DNA of 64,000 nucleotides from Isoetes taiwanensis (taxonomy: Eukaryota > Streptophyta > Lycopodiopsida > Isoetales > Isoetaceae), in the NCBI GenBank assembly GCA_021234155.1, contig JAJEKV010000045.1, positions 2,621,434 to 2,685,433 of the forward strand, given 5' to 3'. How positions within the stretch are numbered: the first letter of the stretch is position 1; each line of letters opens with the position of its first letter. A model generated the notes under the pieces. The model was given only the letters and a program-made list of their open reading frames with translations, did not search any database and was not told the DNA's origin. Position numbers and translations under genes: made by a program. Of the stretch, positions 54,710 through 64,000 are shown in pieces.

Positions 54710-55695
54710 GCGTATCAAATGGAAAAGTCTTCACAAAAATTTGTAGAAGATCATGGTGAGAACTTTACAACAAGGGAAACACTTTATTTTGCTACTTTAT
54801 TTTGCTACTTTATTTTGCAAAGTAAATGTGGAAGAATTTTTCAAAATGCCCACAAAACCCCCCAAACATACTTTTTTCCCATGATCAAAATTGAGTAACT
54901 TCATTTGGTGTTTGTGGGGATTGCCCATATTGAAGATGTACGCTAGAAGAAAACTGAAACACATACATATATACAAACTGCCATGAGGACAGTTGCCTAA
55001 GCGTAAAGGATGGAAATGTGTGGAAATTCTCCAATAAATTAATGGAAATACGTAAGTAGACATACAAGAGGGCACATCAAAGTGTGCGTGTAGACATGAC
55101 ACACACTCTAGCTTACATGTTACTTTCTAAGGTGTTGGATACTGAGGCGCGGGTACAGTCAAATACAAAAGGCTAGGGTTCTATAAGGCTAGGGTTCTAT
55201 ATATGTCCACCTCTCTTCCAAGCCTTGTGACAATAGGATCTATCACATCTCATAGGAATTAATGCCTTTGGCAAGGAGACCACAACACTCACAATAGTAG
55301 TGTGCCCCAAAAGAGCTAAGTTATCATCTAGATTGAAAGCCCTCAGGGCGGATGATCCACACTTTACCCTTCAAAATGCTCACCTGTCAAGGGACTCCTC
55401 ACATGATTGAACCAAAGGACTGTTCCATCCGCGATCCAACCTCTCTGGGTAGAAGCAAGAAAGGGTGGCTAAAAAGCGGCCCCTAGTTTACATTTATAAA
55501 TGTATAATATAAATCCATTTTAATGATTCGTGCCCGATGCGGAATGTATGTTACTAAAAATTCAGAAACAGAATTTAAGGATAATTCTTCCCAAAATTTG
55601 AATGGATCCTCCTCGGGATCATCCGACCTTTTCCCCACTACTGAGCTTTTCTCGAACCATTTTCAGTAATCTTGAAGGTATCAGTTTGATCTAGA
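54710..55695. other. Intergenic, nothing recognised
   Basis: A triple TTTTGCTACTTTA run stands at 54788-54820, and AGGCTAGGGTTCTATA occurs twice near 55170-55200. No gene or longer repeat is visible. Confidence 0.4.
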
Positions 55696-56469
55696 CTAGT
55701 AAACGTGTGCCCGGCTTTGCCGGGCTAATGTCCTGGCATGTGTTTTTACTCGGCCTTTAACCTTCATATATGCAACTTCCAACAACAACACATGTAGATA
55801 CTGGCAAGAATGGACATTATTTTGCTTTTGTAATTATTTTTGTTGTTGAGATTGTCTAATGCCAGTATCATGGCAAGAATGGACATTATTTTGCTTTTGT
55901 AATTATTTTTGTTGTTGAGATTGTCTAATGCCAGTATCATCAGTGCTCTAACTTTACGTTTAAAGGATGGATCTCATTAGAGAAAAAAATGCTTTATAAG
56001 GAATAAAGGAATATGGGAGGGCACTTAAAAAAAATGAGAACAAAGAGAAATTAGAAGTAGAGGTTTCTAAGTATTAGACTCACGCTGAGAGGATTTGTTA
56101 TATATCTCGATCTGTCGACATCAGCGAAAGCATTTCCATCCTTCGATAGAATGAATACTTTGATGCCTTAGAGTAAGAGTTGTCCGTGACTAAATAATGG
56201 ATTTGGCAAATACAAACCAACCATTTGGATTGTCTAGCTCTGGGACTTGTCCATTGTTTTTCCAAAAGTTGGACGCAGCAGAAATTGCATGCGTTTAAAC
56301 TGGAACAACATTGGTCCTAAATCTTGCAAGTTCAATAAGAGGGTTTTTCACGTTTTTTGTTTTTATAGATGGCAAACGATAACGCCAGTAAGAGTTAAGA
56401 TGTGAATTATTTGTTTTTTTCACGTAAACGTAGGATGTGTCTATGGGATGTTAATATATATAGTCTAGA
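55696..56469 (-). mobile_element. Non-autonomous Helitron
   Basis: On the minus strand the element starts TCTAGACTATATATATTAAC at 56469 and ends at 55696 with a GC-rich hairpin (GCCCGGC-AAA-GCCGGGC, plus strand 55707-55725) followed by ACACGTTTACTAG and then T. A 5' TC, a 3' hairpin 10-12 bases before CTRR and insertion before T define Helitrons. The interior of about 775 bases has no helicase or gene; it contains a 69-bp tandem duplication. Confidence 0.75.
55802..55939. repeat. Exact 69-bp tandem duplication inside the Helitron
   Basis: Unit 55802-55870, beginning TGGCAAGAATGGACATT, is repeated at 55871-55939 without change. Confidence 0.95.
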
Positions 56470-56482
56470 ATGTTCTAACAAT

Positions 56483-56740
56483 CTAGTAAACATGCCTGGC
56501 AGTGCCGAGCATTGGTAGGTACTGATGTAAGATTGCTCGGTCGAAACAGCTAGATTCGCACGTTTGAGTAATAATTTAACAAATTATGGTAATACATATC
56601 CCTGACTTTAGCATTATCACTTCATGCCCATCTCTAAAAGCATACCACTTGCAAACCAAGAAAAATATACGTCTACAATCAAGCATTGCATGGTAGATCA
56701 AATTGTCTTGTCATAGAGGAGGAATATATGGTTTTTAGTG
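56483..56740 (-). mobile_element. Second Helitron 3' end, rest unresolved
   Basis: Only 14 bases beyond the first element, CTAGTAAACATG, then a degenerate hairpin (CCTGGCA.TGCCGAG), stands at 56483-56515. Its minus-strand end, ATGTTTACTAG, matches the 3' end of the neighbouring Helitron. The 5' terminus was not found before the LINE tail at 56741; the rest is AT-rich without genes. Confidence 0.5.
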
Positions 56741-58912
56741 AAGAATAGAATAGAATAGAATAGTTTTTTTAACGTCCACGGAGACCAATAGGTCATGGGA
56801 CCCATACAATGGGCTAGTACAATCATTACTACTAGGATTAAAAAAACCCCTGCCTTGAAAGGTTTTCAAGGGAAAAACATTTGCAGTAATGATGATACTA
56901 GACAAGCGGAGATAATGACTACTGAGGGCTCAGTAATTGCAGACGTTTATCTAGAACCTCAAGTATGTATAATGTCAAGTCATGCACAGATGGTGCTTTG
57001 AGATGTTGTGGAAGCGTGGAATAGAATGCTAAGGTCAAAAAATGATTCCGGACTATCTCAAAAGCAGGGCAACTCAGAAGAGTATGGCTTTCATCTTCAA
57101 TAACCTGTAACTGGCAACAGGCACATAGTCTCGCTTCTCGCGGCAATTGCGGCCGCTCCCATCTACCTGTCTCAATCCGTAGCCTGTGGGACCCCGTGCG
57201 AATTGATGCAATAGCTACAAGCTTGTTCCTGGACAATGAAGCAAGCAAATAAGCCTGGGGCCCTGGTGCCAAGGTGGGATTTATATGTGCATGATAATGA
57301 CCAGTTTTCACTTGGGCCAAAGTAACTGCGTCCCATATCTTTTGAGAAAAACGACCATTGAGATATTGTTGCAAAAGCTCAGGATCGAATCGCAAGCATC
57401 AGGTGATGCTCGGTTAATACCTTAACCGGCAAACCATGTAGTGCAATGCTCTTTCCAACATCGTTTCAAACGTTGAGGAGATTCAGCCATGGCAAGTGCA
57501 AGAACAGGATACCTAACATCATCCATGTGGTGCACCTTGCAGATATAGTGGAGATGGCGCTTCATGGCAGAATGTTGAAGAGGCCAAAAACTTGTCTCTT
57601 GTAAAAGAATAGCATAGGGCACTGTTGTTTTAACTCCGAGGCTGTAAGTGAGAAAGGACTTTTGCATCCGCTCCAAGCTCTCCCAAGCACTAGCACTAAT
57701 GGCAGGCCCCCACACTTCAGAACCATACAGTAAAACAGGCTCTATCAAAGCCCGAAACAAGTGGGCTTTCCGTGGTCAATCATGAATTTCTGCGCGAAAA
57801 CAATTGTTTTGCATTGCATAGAGTGCTCTCCATCCAGCAGCCACCCGCTTGGTAATACACTGTTCCCAAAGTGTGTTCTTACAGAATTCTACACCAAGAT
57901 ACTTGTAGCTATCTACAACTTCAACTTCGCGGCTATCCTGTGTTCTCACAAAAACTGTGCAGAGCATGTAAATGTTGCTGCATACTAGCAGCGGTATGTG
58001 CCAGAAGTGAAACATCATCAGCATACCATTAGGAATTTTTTGAGATCATAAAAGGGCCTTCTAATAACTGCTGACTAAGCTATATGAACTACCAATCAGA
58101 AAATAGTATTGGTAATCCAGTCAGCAAAACAGTTAAAACTAACTCGCTGGATCACATTTTCTAGCATATGTGTTGATAGAAAAGTCCAAATGAGCTCTTG
58201 TTTGGTGCAATAGATAGATCTCATTGAGATCTTTCCAACCTTGGATGGTTTGCATATCTTTTAGCCATGTAAGAGAGTAAAAAATGGTAAAAACCATATT
58301 TTTTAGAGTTTTGACAATCATAAGTGGTTAAAATATGTGCAAAGCACCTAAGGTTGGAAAGATCTCAATGAGATCTATCTATTGCACTAAACGATAGCTC
58401 ATTTGGACTTTTCTATCAACAGTTATGCTAGAAAATGTGATCCAGTGAGTTAGTTATAACAATTTTGCTGACTGGACCCGTCAGGCTTTCATTTCTGATT
58501 GGTAGTTCATTTATCTTCATTTGGCTTAGTTGGCATGTTTTGAAGGCCCTTTTTAAATCTCAAAAAAACCCTAATGATAAGTTGCCTAATGATATAGTGT
58601 GCCAAATTTGGACCTCCGCCGCCATGATTATCAAGCCATTCTTCCAATTGATCAATGTACAAGCCAAAGAGTGTAGGAGATAAAGGGCAACCCTGACGAA
58701 CTCCAATATTGCTAGTGATTTGAGTACCTGATGCTGGAACTTTAGCAAAAACCCTTTCATAGAGCCGATAAACTGCATTTTGAAGATCTTGTGGAACCCC
58801 AAGTGCCTGCAAGCGCTGCCAAAGAAGCTCGCGTGGTACTGTATCAAAAGCAGAAGTAAAATCCACAAAGCATATATAGAGGTCTTGTTTCAGAATTCGA
58901 CTATGTTCAATG
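56741..58912 (-). mobile_element. LINE family A, 5'-truncated, interrupted by a MITE
   Basis: The 3' tail (GAATA repeats, 56741-56762) and 3' UTR lie on the left. Minus-strand frames then give RLRIETGRWE and CACCQLQVIEDESHTLLSCP (57395-56919), the RALIEPVLLYGSEVWGPA region (57760-57422), SYKYLGVEF and RVAAGWRALYAMQNN (58024-57776), and, beyond the MITE, DLYICFVDFTSAFDTVPREL and GVRQGCPLSPTLFGLYI (58944-58507). The YADD codons lie at the left edge of the insertion. The frame breaks are few compared with the LINE at 2.9-4.95 kb. The element begins within the first RT motif, so it is 5'-truncated. Confidence 0.9.
58026..58577. mobile_element. Foldback MITE inserted beside the LINE RT active site
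   Basis: The ends are inverted repeats: CATTAGGAATTTTTTGAGAT (left) against CATTAGGGTTTTTTTGAGAT (complement of the right). Homology continues through AGGGCCTTC, GAACTACCAATCAGAAA and about 180 further bases per arm, including GATCTCAATGAGATC near the centre. A three-base ATA at each edge may be the target duplication. It is non-coding. The LINE reads into it after a RQL phrase and resumes at the YADD motif. Outer ends resemble those of the element at 63146-63702 (CATTAG...TGAGATC). Confidence 0.7.
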
Positions 58913-58984
58913 AAGAAAAATAAATAAGAGATCTCGAGGTGCATAATTTTAATGGTTGTATTAATGCACCATCTTCTACTCTAG
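58913..58984. other. Short spacer between LINE copies
   Basis: AT-rich sequence with a CTAGAGTCTAGAG repeat at about 58980-58993. Nothing else is seen. Confidence 0.3.
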
Positions 58985-58989
58985 AGTCT

Positions 58990-59047
58990 AGAGTCACATT
59001 ATAGGCCGATTGGTCTCCATGGACGATAAATGCCTATTCTATTCTAT
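58990..59047 (+). mobile_element. LINE family A, extreme 3' end (plus strand)
   Basis: GGCCGATTGGTCTCCATGGA and CGATAAATGCC followed by TATTCTATTCTATTATATC is the family 3' end and (TTCTA)n tail. Only about 60 bases are preserved. It faces the minus-strand copy to its left. Confidence 0.6.
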
Positions 59048-59095
59048 TATATCTTCTTCCCATTTTTTTTCATTTTGTGTCAAACAAAGTGCTTA

Positions 59096-59186
59096 TAATA
59101 TTTCTATTTTTCTTAGCCCTTAATTGATATGCAACCTTACTAATATTTCTATTTTTCTTAGCCTTAATTGATGTGCAACCTTATTA
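59096..59186. repeat. 45-bp tandem duplication
   Basis: TAATATTTCTATTTTTCTTAG plus about 24 bases occurs at 59096-59140 and again at 59141-59186, with three small differences. Confidence 0.8.
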
Positions 59187-59281
59187 TGCAGCTTATGTCC
59201 TAGAATATTCAAATGCATAGGTCAAGGTTTGGCCATTTGAACCATACAAATCTGAGGGGTCAACGTCTTAATGTCTTTGTA

Positions 59282-59455
59282 GACAATTCTTGATCAGTAT
59301 AAGAAGGTAATATTTCTTATTTTATGAATTCGTCCATGCTGTGCAAGATTGTTTTTTATATTGATTTCTTGACAATTCTTAATCAATTTAAAAAGGTAAA
59401 ATTTCTTACTTTATGAATTCACCTTTGCTATGCAAGATTGTTTTTCACATTGATC
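59282..59455. repeat. Diverged tandem duplication of about 87 bp
   Basis: GACAATTCTTGATCAGTATAA to about 59369 is repeated from 59370 as GACAATTCTTAATCAATTTAA; both contain TTATGAATTC and TGCAAGATTGTTTTT. Confidence 0.75.
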
Positions 59456-59489
59456 TCGCACGCATATATCATGGTGAGACTACCATATC

Positions 59490-59930
59490 TACGATGTGAC
59501 ATCCCCTGGTATAAATCCTTGAACCAAGTCCTTAATGTAGTTACCCTCACGTATTTGTCTGCCCCAAGTAACATGTTGAAAGAATATTACATCAATAGCA
59601 CTAATTCAACGTCAAAGGTAAAAATGTCGCACACATTAGCAAAACCATCAAAGTTATAGATTGGTGCAGTTTCTGCAGACAATGTTAACTAGAAGCCATC
59701 ATTAGCATACGAACCAATCTACCTGCTATATGGCATCTTCTGCTATAAATCCTTGAACCATTTTCTGAATCTAGTTACCTGTGCCAAACATCATGTTGAA
59801 ATTGTGATTATTAGATATTAGTTAGAGATTGCTATATCAATCAATGGACCAAGTTTATCATCAAAGGTAGAAATATGGCACACCCAGATATTCTTATAGA
59901 TAAGGTATGAAGAGTGTCACTCTCTACCAA
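59490..59930. repeat. Diverged tandem duplication of about 225 bp
   Basis: TATAAATCCTTGAACCA occurs at about 59510 and 59743, each followed by a TAGTTACC phrase, ATGTTGAAA, ATCAAAGGTA.AAATATGGCACAC (or ATGTCGCACAC) and AACAATGTT. The region thus consists of two old tandem copies. Together with the neighbouring smaller duplications it suggests local slippage or a decayed repeat family. Confidence 0.6.
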
Positions 59931-60002
59931 CAATGTTGTTCTGGAATGAATTTTACATTGCCAAGTGGTTGAGGTTGTTGGATTATGCTAATAGTATTCA
60001 AT

Positions 60003-62165
60003 TGAATATATGTGGAGATGACGGCCTCAGAGGAGGCGTGACAAATTGTTTTATGAAGGTATGTGAAGTTGATTATAAGGTATTCCTGTAATCTTGGTTG
60101 ATTTTCTATTCTACAAGGCAGATAAGCTAGAAAAATGGACTTCCAAAGGGCTAACTTTGATTTAGGGTTGCCAATGTGCGCATAGCATGGAAGTGACGCT
60201 TGAGGCCAAAACCGTCTAGACGTTTATGTCGCTTCTATCCATGCATCCTGGTGTCTCGGGAATGCGACACCTAGATCTACTCGAGCGGTCTCCCATGGGT
60301 CCGTTACAATCTCTCCCACTAGAACTATGCTCGTCCTCGAGTATCACAAATCATAGACCACACCATCCCATGACCTACCATCCAACGGTATTCTGGGTCA
60401 TACTTGCCTCCATGAAGACTCGAACTCGAGCCCTGCTCTGATACCAAATGTAACGATTCCTAACCAACATGCCCTTAACCAACTGAGCCAAAATTGTCTA
60501 GACATTTATGAGTAATCACTTCTACCCATTTATGCTGGTGTCTAGGGAACGCGACACCCAGATCTACTCAAGGGGTCTCCCATGGGTATACAGCTATAAA
60601 GTCCTCTATTGAAAAAGTTATTTGCTCTAGATCTAACTAATAATAGTGACATGATGAAAAAACTTAAAAAACATTATCTTCTTCATAGAACACAGGGCTT
60701 TTCCTTCAAAACTTCTTGAGGCAGAGTTCTTAAACCTAATAGTAATAGTGGCATTGGATATTGGTATGACTCTCATGATCGATTGGTCTTGTGATGGGAC
60801 AATAATTTCATTTAATCTAAAACTAATTTGTCCTCCTTTAGGATAAAAAATAAGACCTAGCTTTGTTGTGACCGATAATAGAAAGTCTAAATTTGTATAC
60901 ACTTAAAAGACTATCTTTTTTCTTATCTTCTTATAATTTTCATGCACATTTTGTCCATTTGACAAAGGAACCTTTATGCTCAATCAAATTTAACATGCTA
61001 ACCTTGGGTTGTTGTACACATCCTCCAGGAATATGCTCTAATTGTTCTCGCCCAACCTTTCATTGTGACAGAATCTATCTGGAACAACAGTAAATGTTGT
61101 GCCTTTTGCCACCTCAAGATCATTTTCGAGCAAAATGACATTCATCCCATCTACAAGATTTAGTGTCTCCTGAAAGAAGACAGTCAAATTGTTAAGCAAG
61201 TTTCAATTCAAAATATATAAAAACTCAATCACATAATGAATCTAACAAAACAATATAGTACTTGGATCGACATTTTTTGCTGTGTGTTAATATAGATGTG
61301 CCATGTGGCATTCCTCTCCATTGCAGAATTGTATTTGGGTCTACCATTCTGCATCTCTGGTTCCCAGCCGGTAATAAATCTGTTAACAGATACTCTGTTT
61401 CTTTAGATAGAACGACTAGAGAAGAAAGGAAAGAAGCCGAGGGGGAGCTATGCTTAAACGTGGACATAATATAGGTGTTGTAGATTGCCGGAGAAAGCCT
61501 TGAAGCTAAGGAAGAAAAATTGGAACCCAATTTGTGGATTGAACCATCTCCTTTATAGCAGGTGATGCTAAATCCACCGGGTCTGTGCCAGGTAGATCCT
61601 AAGGTCAAATCCTCCTGCGCTATGGCTTGCATGGCCATAAAAAAGGAAAAAATAGAGGAATGGCACTTATATGGCTTGCATGCAAAAACAGAGAAATATT
61701 GCTTGTATGTATGGCTTTGCAAAACAGAGGAATACTGCCGTAGCAAAGCAAACTTTACGAAAGCTTGACCCTGATGGCCATAGCTTGAAACCTAGCAACC
61801 CAAGATCCATCGGATTCCGCCAGGATAGACGCCTATGCAGAATCCCTGTAAAGACAAGCAAATACCTAAGTTTTAGATGAGTTTACAAATGAAAGCTTTA
61901 ATAATAAGGTGATTTACAGGGATGCTCCATCATTGCTCTGGCCTTCTTCGTCATCGCTGAAAGACAGATAGGAAGAAATAAAAAGCACGGGGAAAATAAC
62001 TCCCCAAGTACTATATTGTGGATGCAGTAAAATTGGTCCTGCATTCCGGCGGGACTGGTGACCCGCTCCCGGCCAACGCCAGTCGCGGGACCCCACCAGT
62101 CCATGCCGAAATGCGGTCCCAATTATCTTGCACCCATACATCGAACGCATGTTGAATGTTTTGAA
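60003..62165 (-). mobile_element. Inverted copy of the 29.3-31.5 kb module, with TRIM-like element
   Basis: Reverse-complemented, this region aligns with 29290-31490 over its length. Matching landmarks are the GATCGATTGGTCTTGTGATGG stretch (split here as GATCGATTGG at 60778 and GTCTTGTGATGGG) and the island coding VILLENDLEVAKGT (about 61110-61170). The TRIM unit has its primer-binding site reversed at 60435-60446, one LTR at 60449-60592 and the other starting at 60308. The right LTR breaks into the same non-LTR sequence as in the other copies, ending near 60003. Differences are scattered substitutions and indels, so the duplication is old or the copies were separate insertions. Confidence 0.8.
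60200..60592 (-). mobile_element. TRIM-like element, inverted copy
   Basis: It contains the reversed polypurine tract ATCTCTCCCACTAG (60309-60322), the interior, the reversed primer-binding site GCTCTGATACCA (60435-60446), AA, and the LTR beginning TGTAACGATTCC at 60449. The LTR ends near CATGGGTATAC, where the other copies have GGTCCGTTACA. Confidence 0.75.
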
Positions 62166-62289
62166 CATAATTTTTGAATTGTTTGGGGTCTGGGTTCGGG
62201 AACTCCTGCAAGACAGCCCTCTGTGAGGACCTGTGGATCAAACAGGAGAATCCGGTAGCTGTGTCACGCGGGATTTGCAAAAGAAACAA
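62011..62289 (-). other. Minus-strand frame with coding character, unrecognised
   Basis: The frame reads MFLLQIPRDTATGFSCLIHR, then QEFPNPDPKQFKNYVQNIQH and AFDVWVQDNWDRISA before entering a frame-shifted stretch. The last part is shared with 29300-29345 of the other module copy, where the upstream half is absent. It may be an exon of the decayed gene carried by the module. I do not recognise the protein. Confidence 0.35.
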
Positions 62290-62495
62290 AGGAAAGGGAG
62301 AAGAGAGAGAACAAGAGAAAACAATAAGAACACAATGATGAGAACAAAACTCTTTGATATCAAAGATGATACATGAGCTCTCGCAATCGAGAGAAAGCAG
62401 AAGTGAGATAGGACCAAAAACTCATCTAGCATGTGAATGCTAGCTCTACTCATATATATTATAGTACAGTGGCCTCTGGCCCAATATAGACACTT
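62170..62495. other. Spacer left of the LTR, nothing recognised
   Basis: Contains AG-rich sequence (62280-62330) and a CTAGCATGTGAATGCTAG hairpin at 62427-62444. No frame other than the one noted above. Confidence 0.35.
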
Positions 62496-62767
62496 TGTTA
62501 GATCTCGGTGCCGACTCCTAGAAGGAGGCCTGATTTGCAGGAATGTTGGCGGTGCCTCTTGAGATGCCTGAAATCACGCTGACGCTGACGGCCCGTCACT
62601 TGTCTGTTCTCTGCCTCTTCTTTGGCACGGGCGTGGCCTGCTTGGTCTGCTGCTTGGTCAACCTGCGGGGCTTTTGATGGTGACTGGACGTTTTTGTGGC
62701 TCCTTGTTCTTGACCTGGTCCTCCCGTGTGCATGAATAGTTACGTACCGGGGCGTACAAGACTAACA
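62496..62767 (-). repeat. 3' LTR of a minus-strand LTR retrotransposon
   Basis: The 272-base segment begins TGTTAGATC and ends GACTAACA on the plus strand, giving TGTTAG/CTAACA inverted ends. Directly to its right is CTCCCCACCCCCACC, which on the minus strand is GGTGGGGGTGGGGAG, a polypurine tract. This is the configuration of the 3' LTR of a minus-strand element. The size and TGTTA start favour Ty1/copia, but no domain confirms it. The 5' LTR would lie beyond 64000. Confidence 0.6.
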
Positions 62768-63145
62768 CTCCCCACCCCCACCAAACGACACTTTCGGTGA
62801 GGAGAAAAGGGAAACGATTTGGATAGCGGGGAACCCATGAGTGGAAATTCATCTGGCCGGTGTGTGAGGGCGGGGACCATTATGATAGTTCCAACGAGAT
62901 CGTGGCGTGCACGGAGATTTCGTGGAGTGTGGAGACCTATGGCATTATGAGCATCAATGAGAAACCCAGAGTGCACCATTTCTTCAAGGGCACGGTGTGC
63001 GTCAGCAGGTACAAACTGGCATTCCATGAGAAGACAAGTCTGGGGGCCAAAGGTACTGACGCTTGCATTCGGGTTGCAAAAATAGATAGGACGCCCTCTG
63101 GCTAGAGAACTCAGCAGAAAACACTTTAAGGCAGTACAAAAACCT
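62768..63145 (-). other. Internal 3' end of the minus-strand LTR element
   Basis: GC-rich, with overlapping open frames on both strands (minus 62740-63195, plus 62860-63105). The minus frame has the LTR-element orientation: YFCNPNASVSTFGPQTCLLM, then RALEEMVHSGFLIDAHN. I do not recognise an RNase H end. Coding status is uncertain. Confidence 0.35.
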
Positions 63146-63702
63146 GCATTAGAGGAAATTTGAGATCTCATTTTATCCCCATAAGAATCCTCCAATGAAA
63201 TGGCTACCCTCTATTAACTGCAATTAATGCAGCACCAACAACTTCATTGTTGTTGTTTTTCCCCCATAACTTTTGATCCACTTGTCAAAATGTTGCGGCG
63301 TTTGTTGCATTAGATGCGGAATGAAAAGATCTTTCCAATGATATATGGTTATGATGTATTTCAATATGGTCATATGCGCTAACCTTAAAAAAATATGATT
63401 TTTTGCTTATTTCTTATATATTTATATCGTAAAAGATGTATAAATGGATTATCATTAGATAGATCTTGTGAAGACGAATCCATTGCTACAAGTAGTTTTT
63501 GAATCGGAGTTCTGGATCAAAAGTTATAATAAAAAAATGATACTACAGAAGTTAGTTGCAGCTGCATTAATTACAGGCTGCCACATAATACTGGAATGAG
63601 ATATACTGGAGCTCTTCTCTTATTGGACAGTTTAAAAAGCTGACATGGCATTTTAAGCATCCCTTAATGGGACAAAATGTGATCTCATTTTTCCTCTAAT
63701 GC
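63146..63702. mobile_element. Foldback MITE in the LTR element
   Basis: The ends are GCATTAGAGGAAATTTGAGATC and the complement of a nearly identical GCATTAGAGGAAAAATGAGATC, each given here as a terminal repeat of about 22 bases. Further in, ATTAATGCAG, AACTTTTGATCCA and GATCT motifs pair across the element, so most of its 557 bases fold back. It is non-coding. Target duplication is unclear. It shares the CATTAG...TGAGATC end with the MITE at 58026-58577. Confidence 0.65.
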
Positions 63703-64000
63703 TTGGCGGTGAACCGATGGATCCGGGGAAGTGGCAGCATTTTCCAAAAAGAGATCAAGGCCAGAGACAGCATGTGTGGGTGTCTCCCATCCTTGGGCAT
63801 TAGGGATGTAGATTCAGTTTTCGGTATGGTCCTAGGTAGCGCCATTCTCCCAATTAGAGCGTCGAACAAAACGCGGATCCCAGCGAAAATCCGTGGAGAT
63901 TTGAGGAGGAGTCCACCCAGCGTGGCCTTCCAGGACCTTAGTCCAAAAGGGAAGACGCCAATCCGAGGTGAGATACCTGAGGCGTGCGGGTGCACCTAAT
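63703..64000 (-). other. Continuation of the minus-strand element, unrecognised coding-like frame
   Basis: The frame 63995-63696 reads HASGISPRIGVFPFGLRSWK, then LALISFWKMLPLPRIHRFTA and stays open to the window edge. A plus-strand frame (63703-63999) is also open. I favour the minus strand because of the LTR orientation, but no domain is recognised. The window ends inside this element. Confidence 0.3.

Overview
This is transposon-packed land-plant nuclear DNA. The plant assignment rests on a four-exon PAR1-family gene, plant-type L1 retrotransposons, a chromodomain Ty3/gypsy element, a TRIM-like element, a subtilase pseudogene of the plant SBT type and plant-type Helitron ends. A ParB-like and methyltransferase-like gene pair at the left reminds me of hypothetical proteins predicted in charophytes and ferns, so a seedless plant with a large genome is my weak guess. 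Only one gene looks intact: the PAR1-family gene at 53209-54357 (+).

Left part. About 1.1-7.1 kb holds a broken, partly duplicated gene set: a Lys-rich segment, a ParB-like motif segment (two copies), and a segment resembling the end of an N4/N6 DNA methyltransferase. A minus-strand LINE (2.87-4.95 kb) separates the copies. The set is followed by a purine tract and the start of an LTR at 7431. Next comes a repeat block (7.4-9.5 kb) that recurs at 31.2-33.4 kb. From 9.5 to 27.5 kb lies one LINE (family A), split inside ORF1 by a complete but decayed chromodomain Ty3/gypsy element (10447-23585, LTRs about 1.55 kb, TSD GACGC).

Middle. 27.5-34.4 kb holds decamer arrays matching heat-shock elements, tRNA-derived SINE-like heads with a GTAGGATC minisatellite, a truncated family A LINE, a gene-like module (29.3-30.86 kb), a TRIM-like element (30864-31277) and the second copy of the 7.4-kb block. 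The 29.3-31.5 kb module recurs inverted at 60.0-62.2 kb. From 34.4 to 50.6 kb there are three plant L1 copies (family B, poly(A) tails), a subtilase pseudogene, a foldback element, an LTR remnant and a Harbinger-like MITE.

Right part. A minisatellite precedes the PAR1 gene. After it come a Helitron and a second Helitron end, a minus-strand family A LINE carrying a foldback MITE next to the YADD codons, short tandem duplications, the inverted module, and the 3' LTR and internal end of a minus-strand element carrying another foldback MITE.

Where two copies of a repeat can be aligned by eye, differences concentrate at CAG/CTG and CCNGG sites. That pattern suggests consensus errors at CHG-methylated cytosines, so many of the frameshifts noted here may not be biological. 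All calls come from reading the sequence and from memory of protein families; no search was run.
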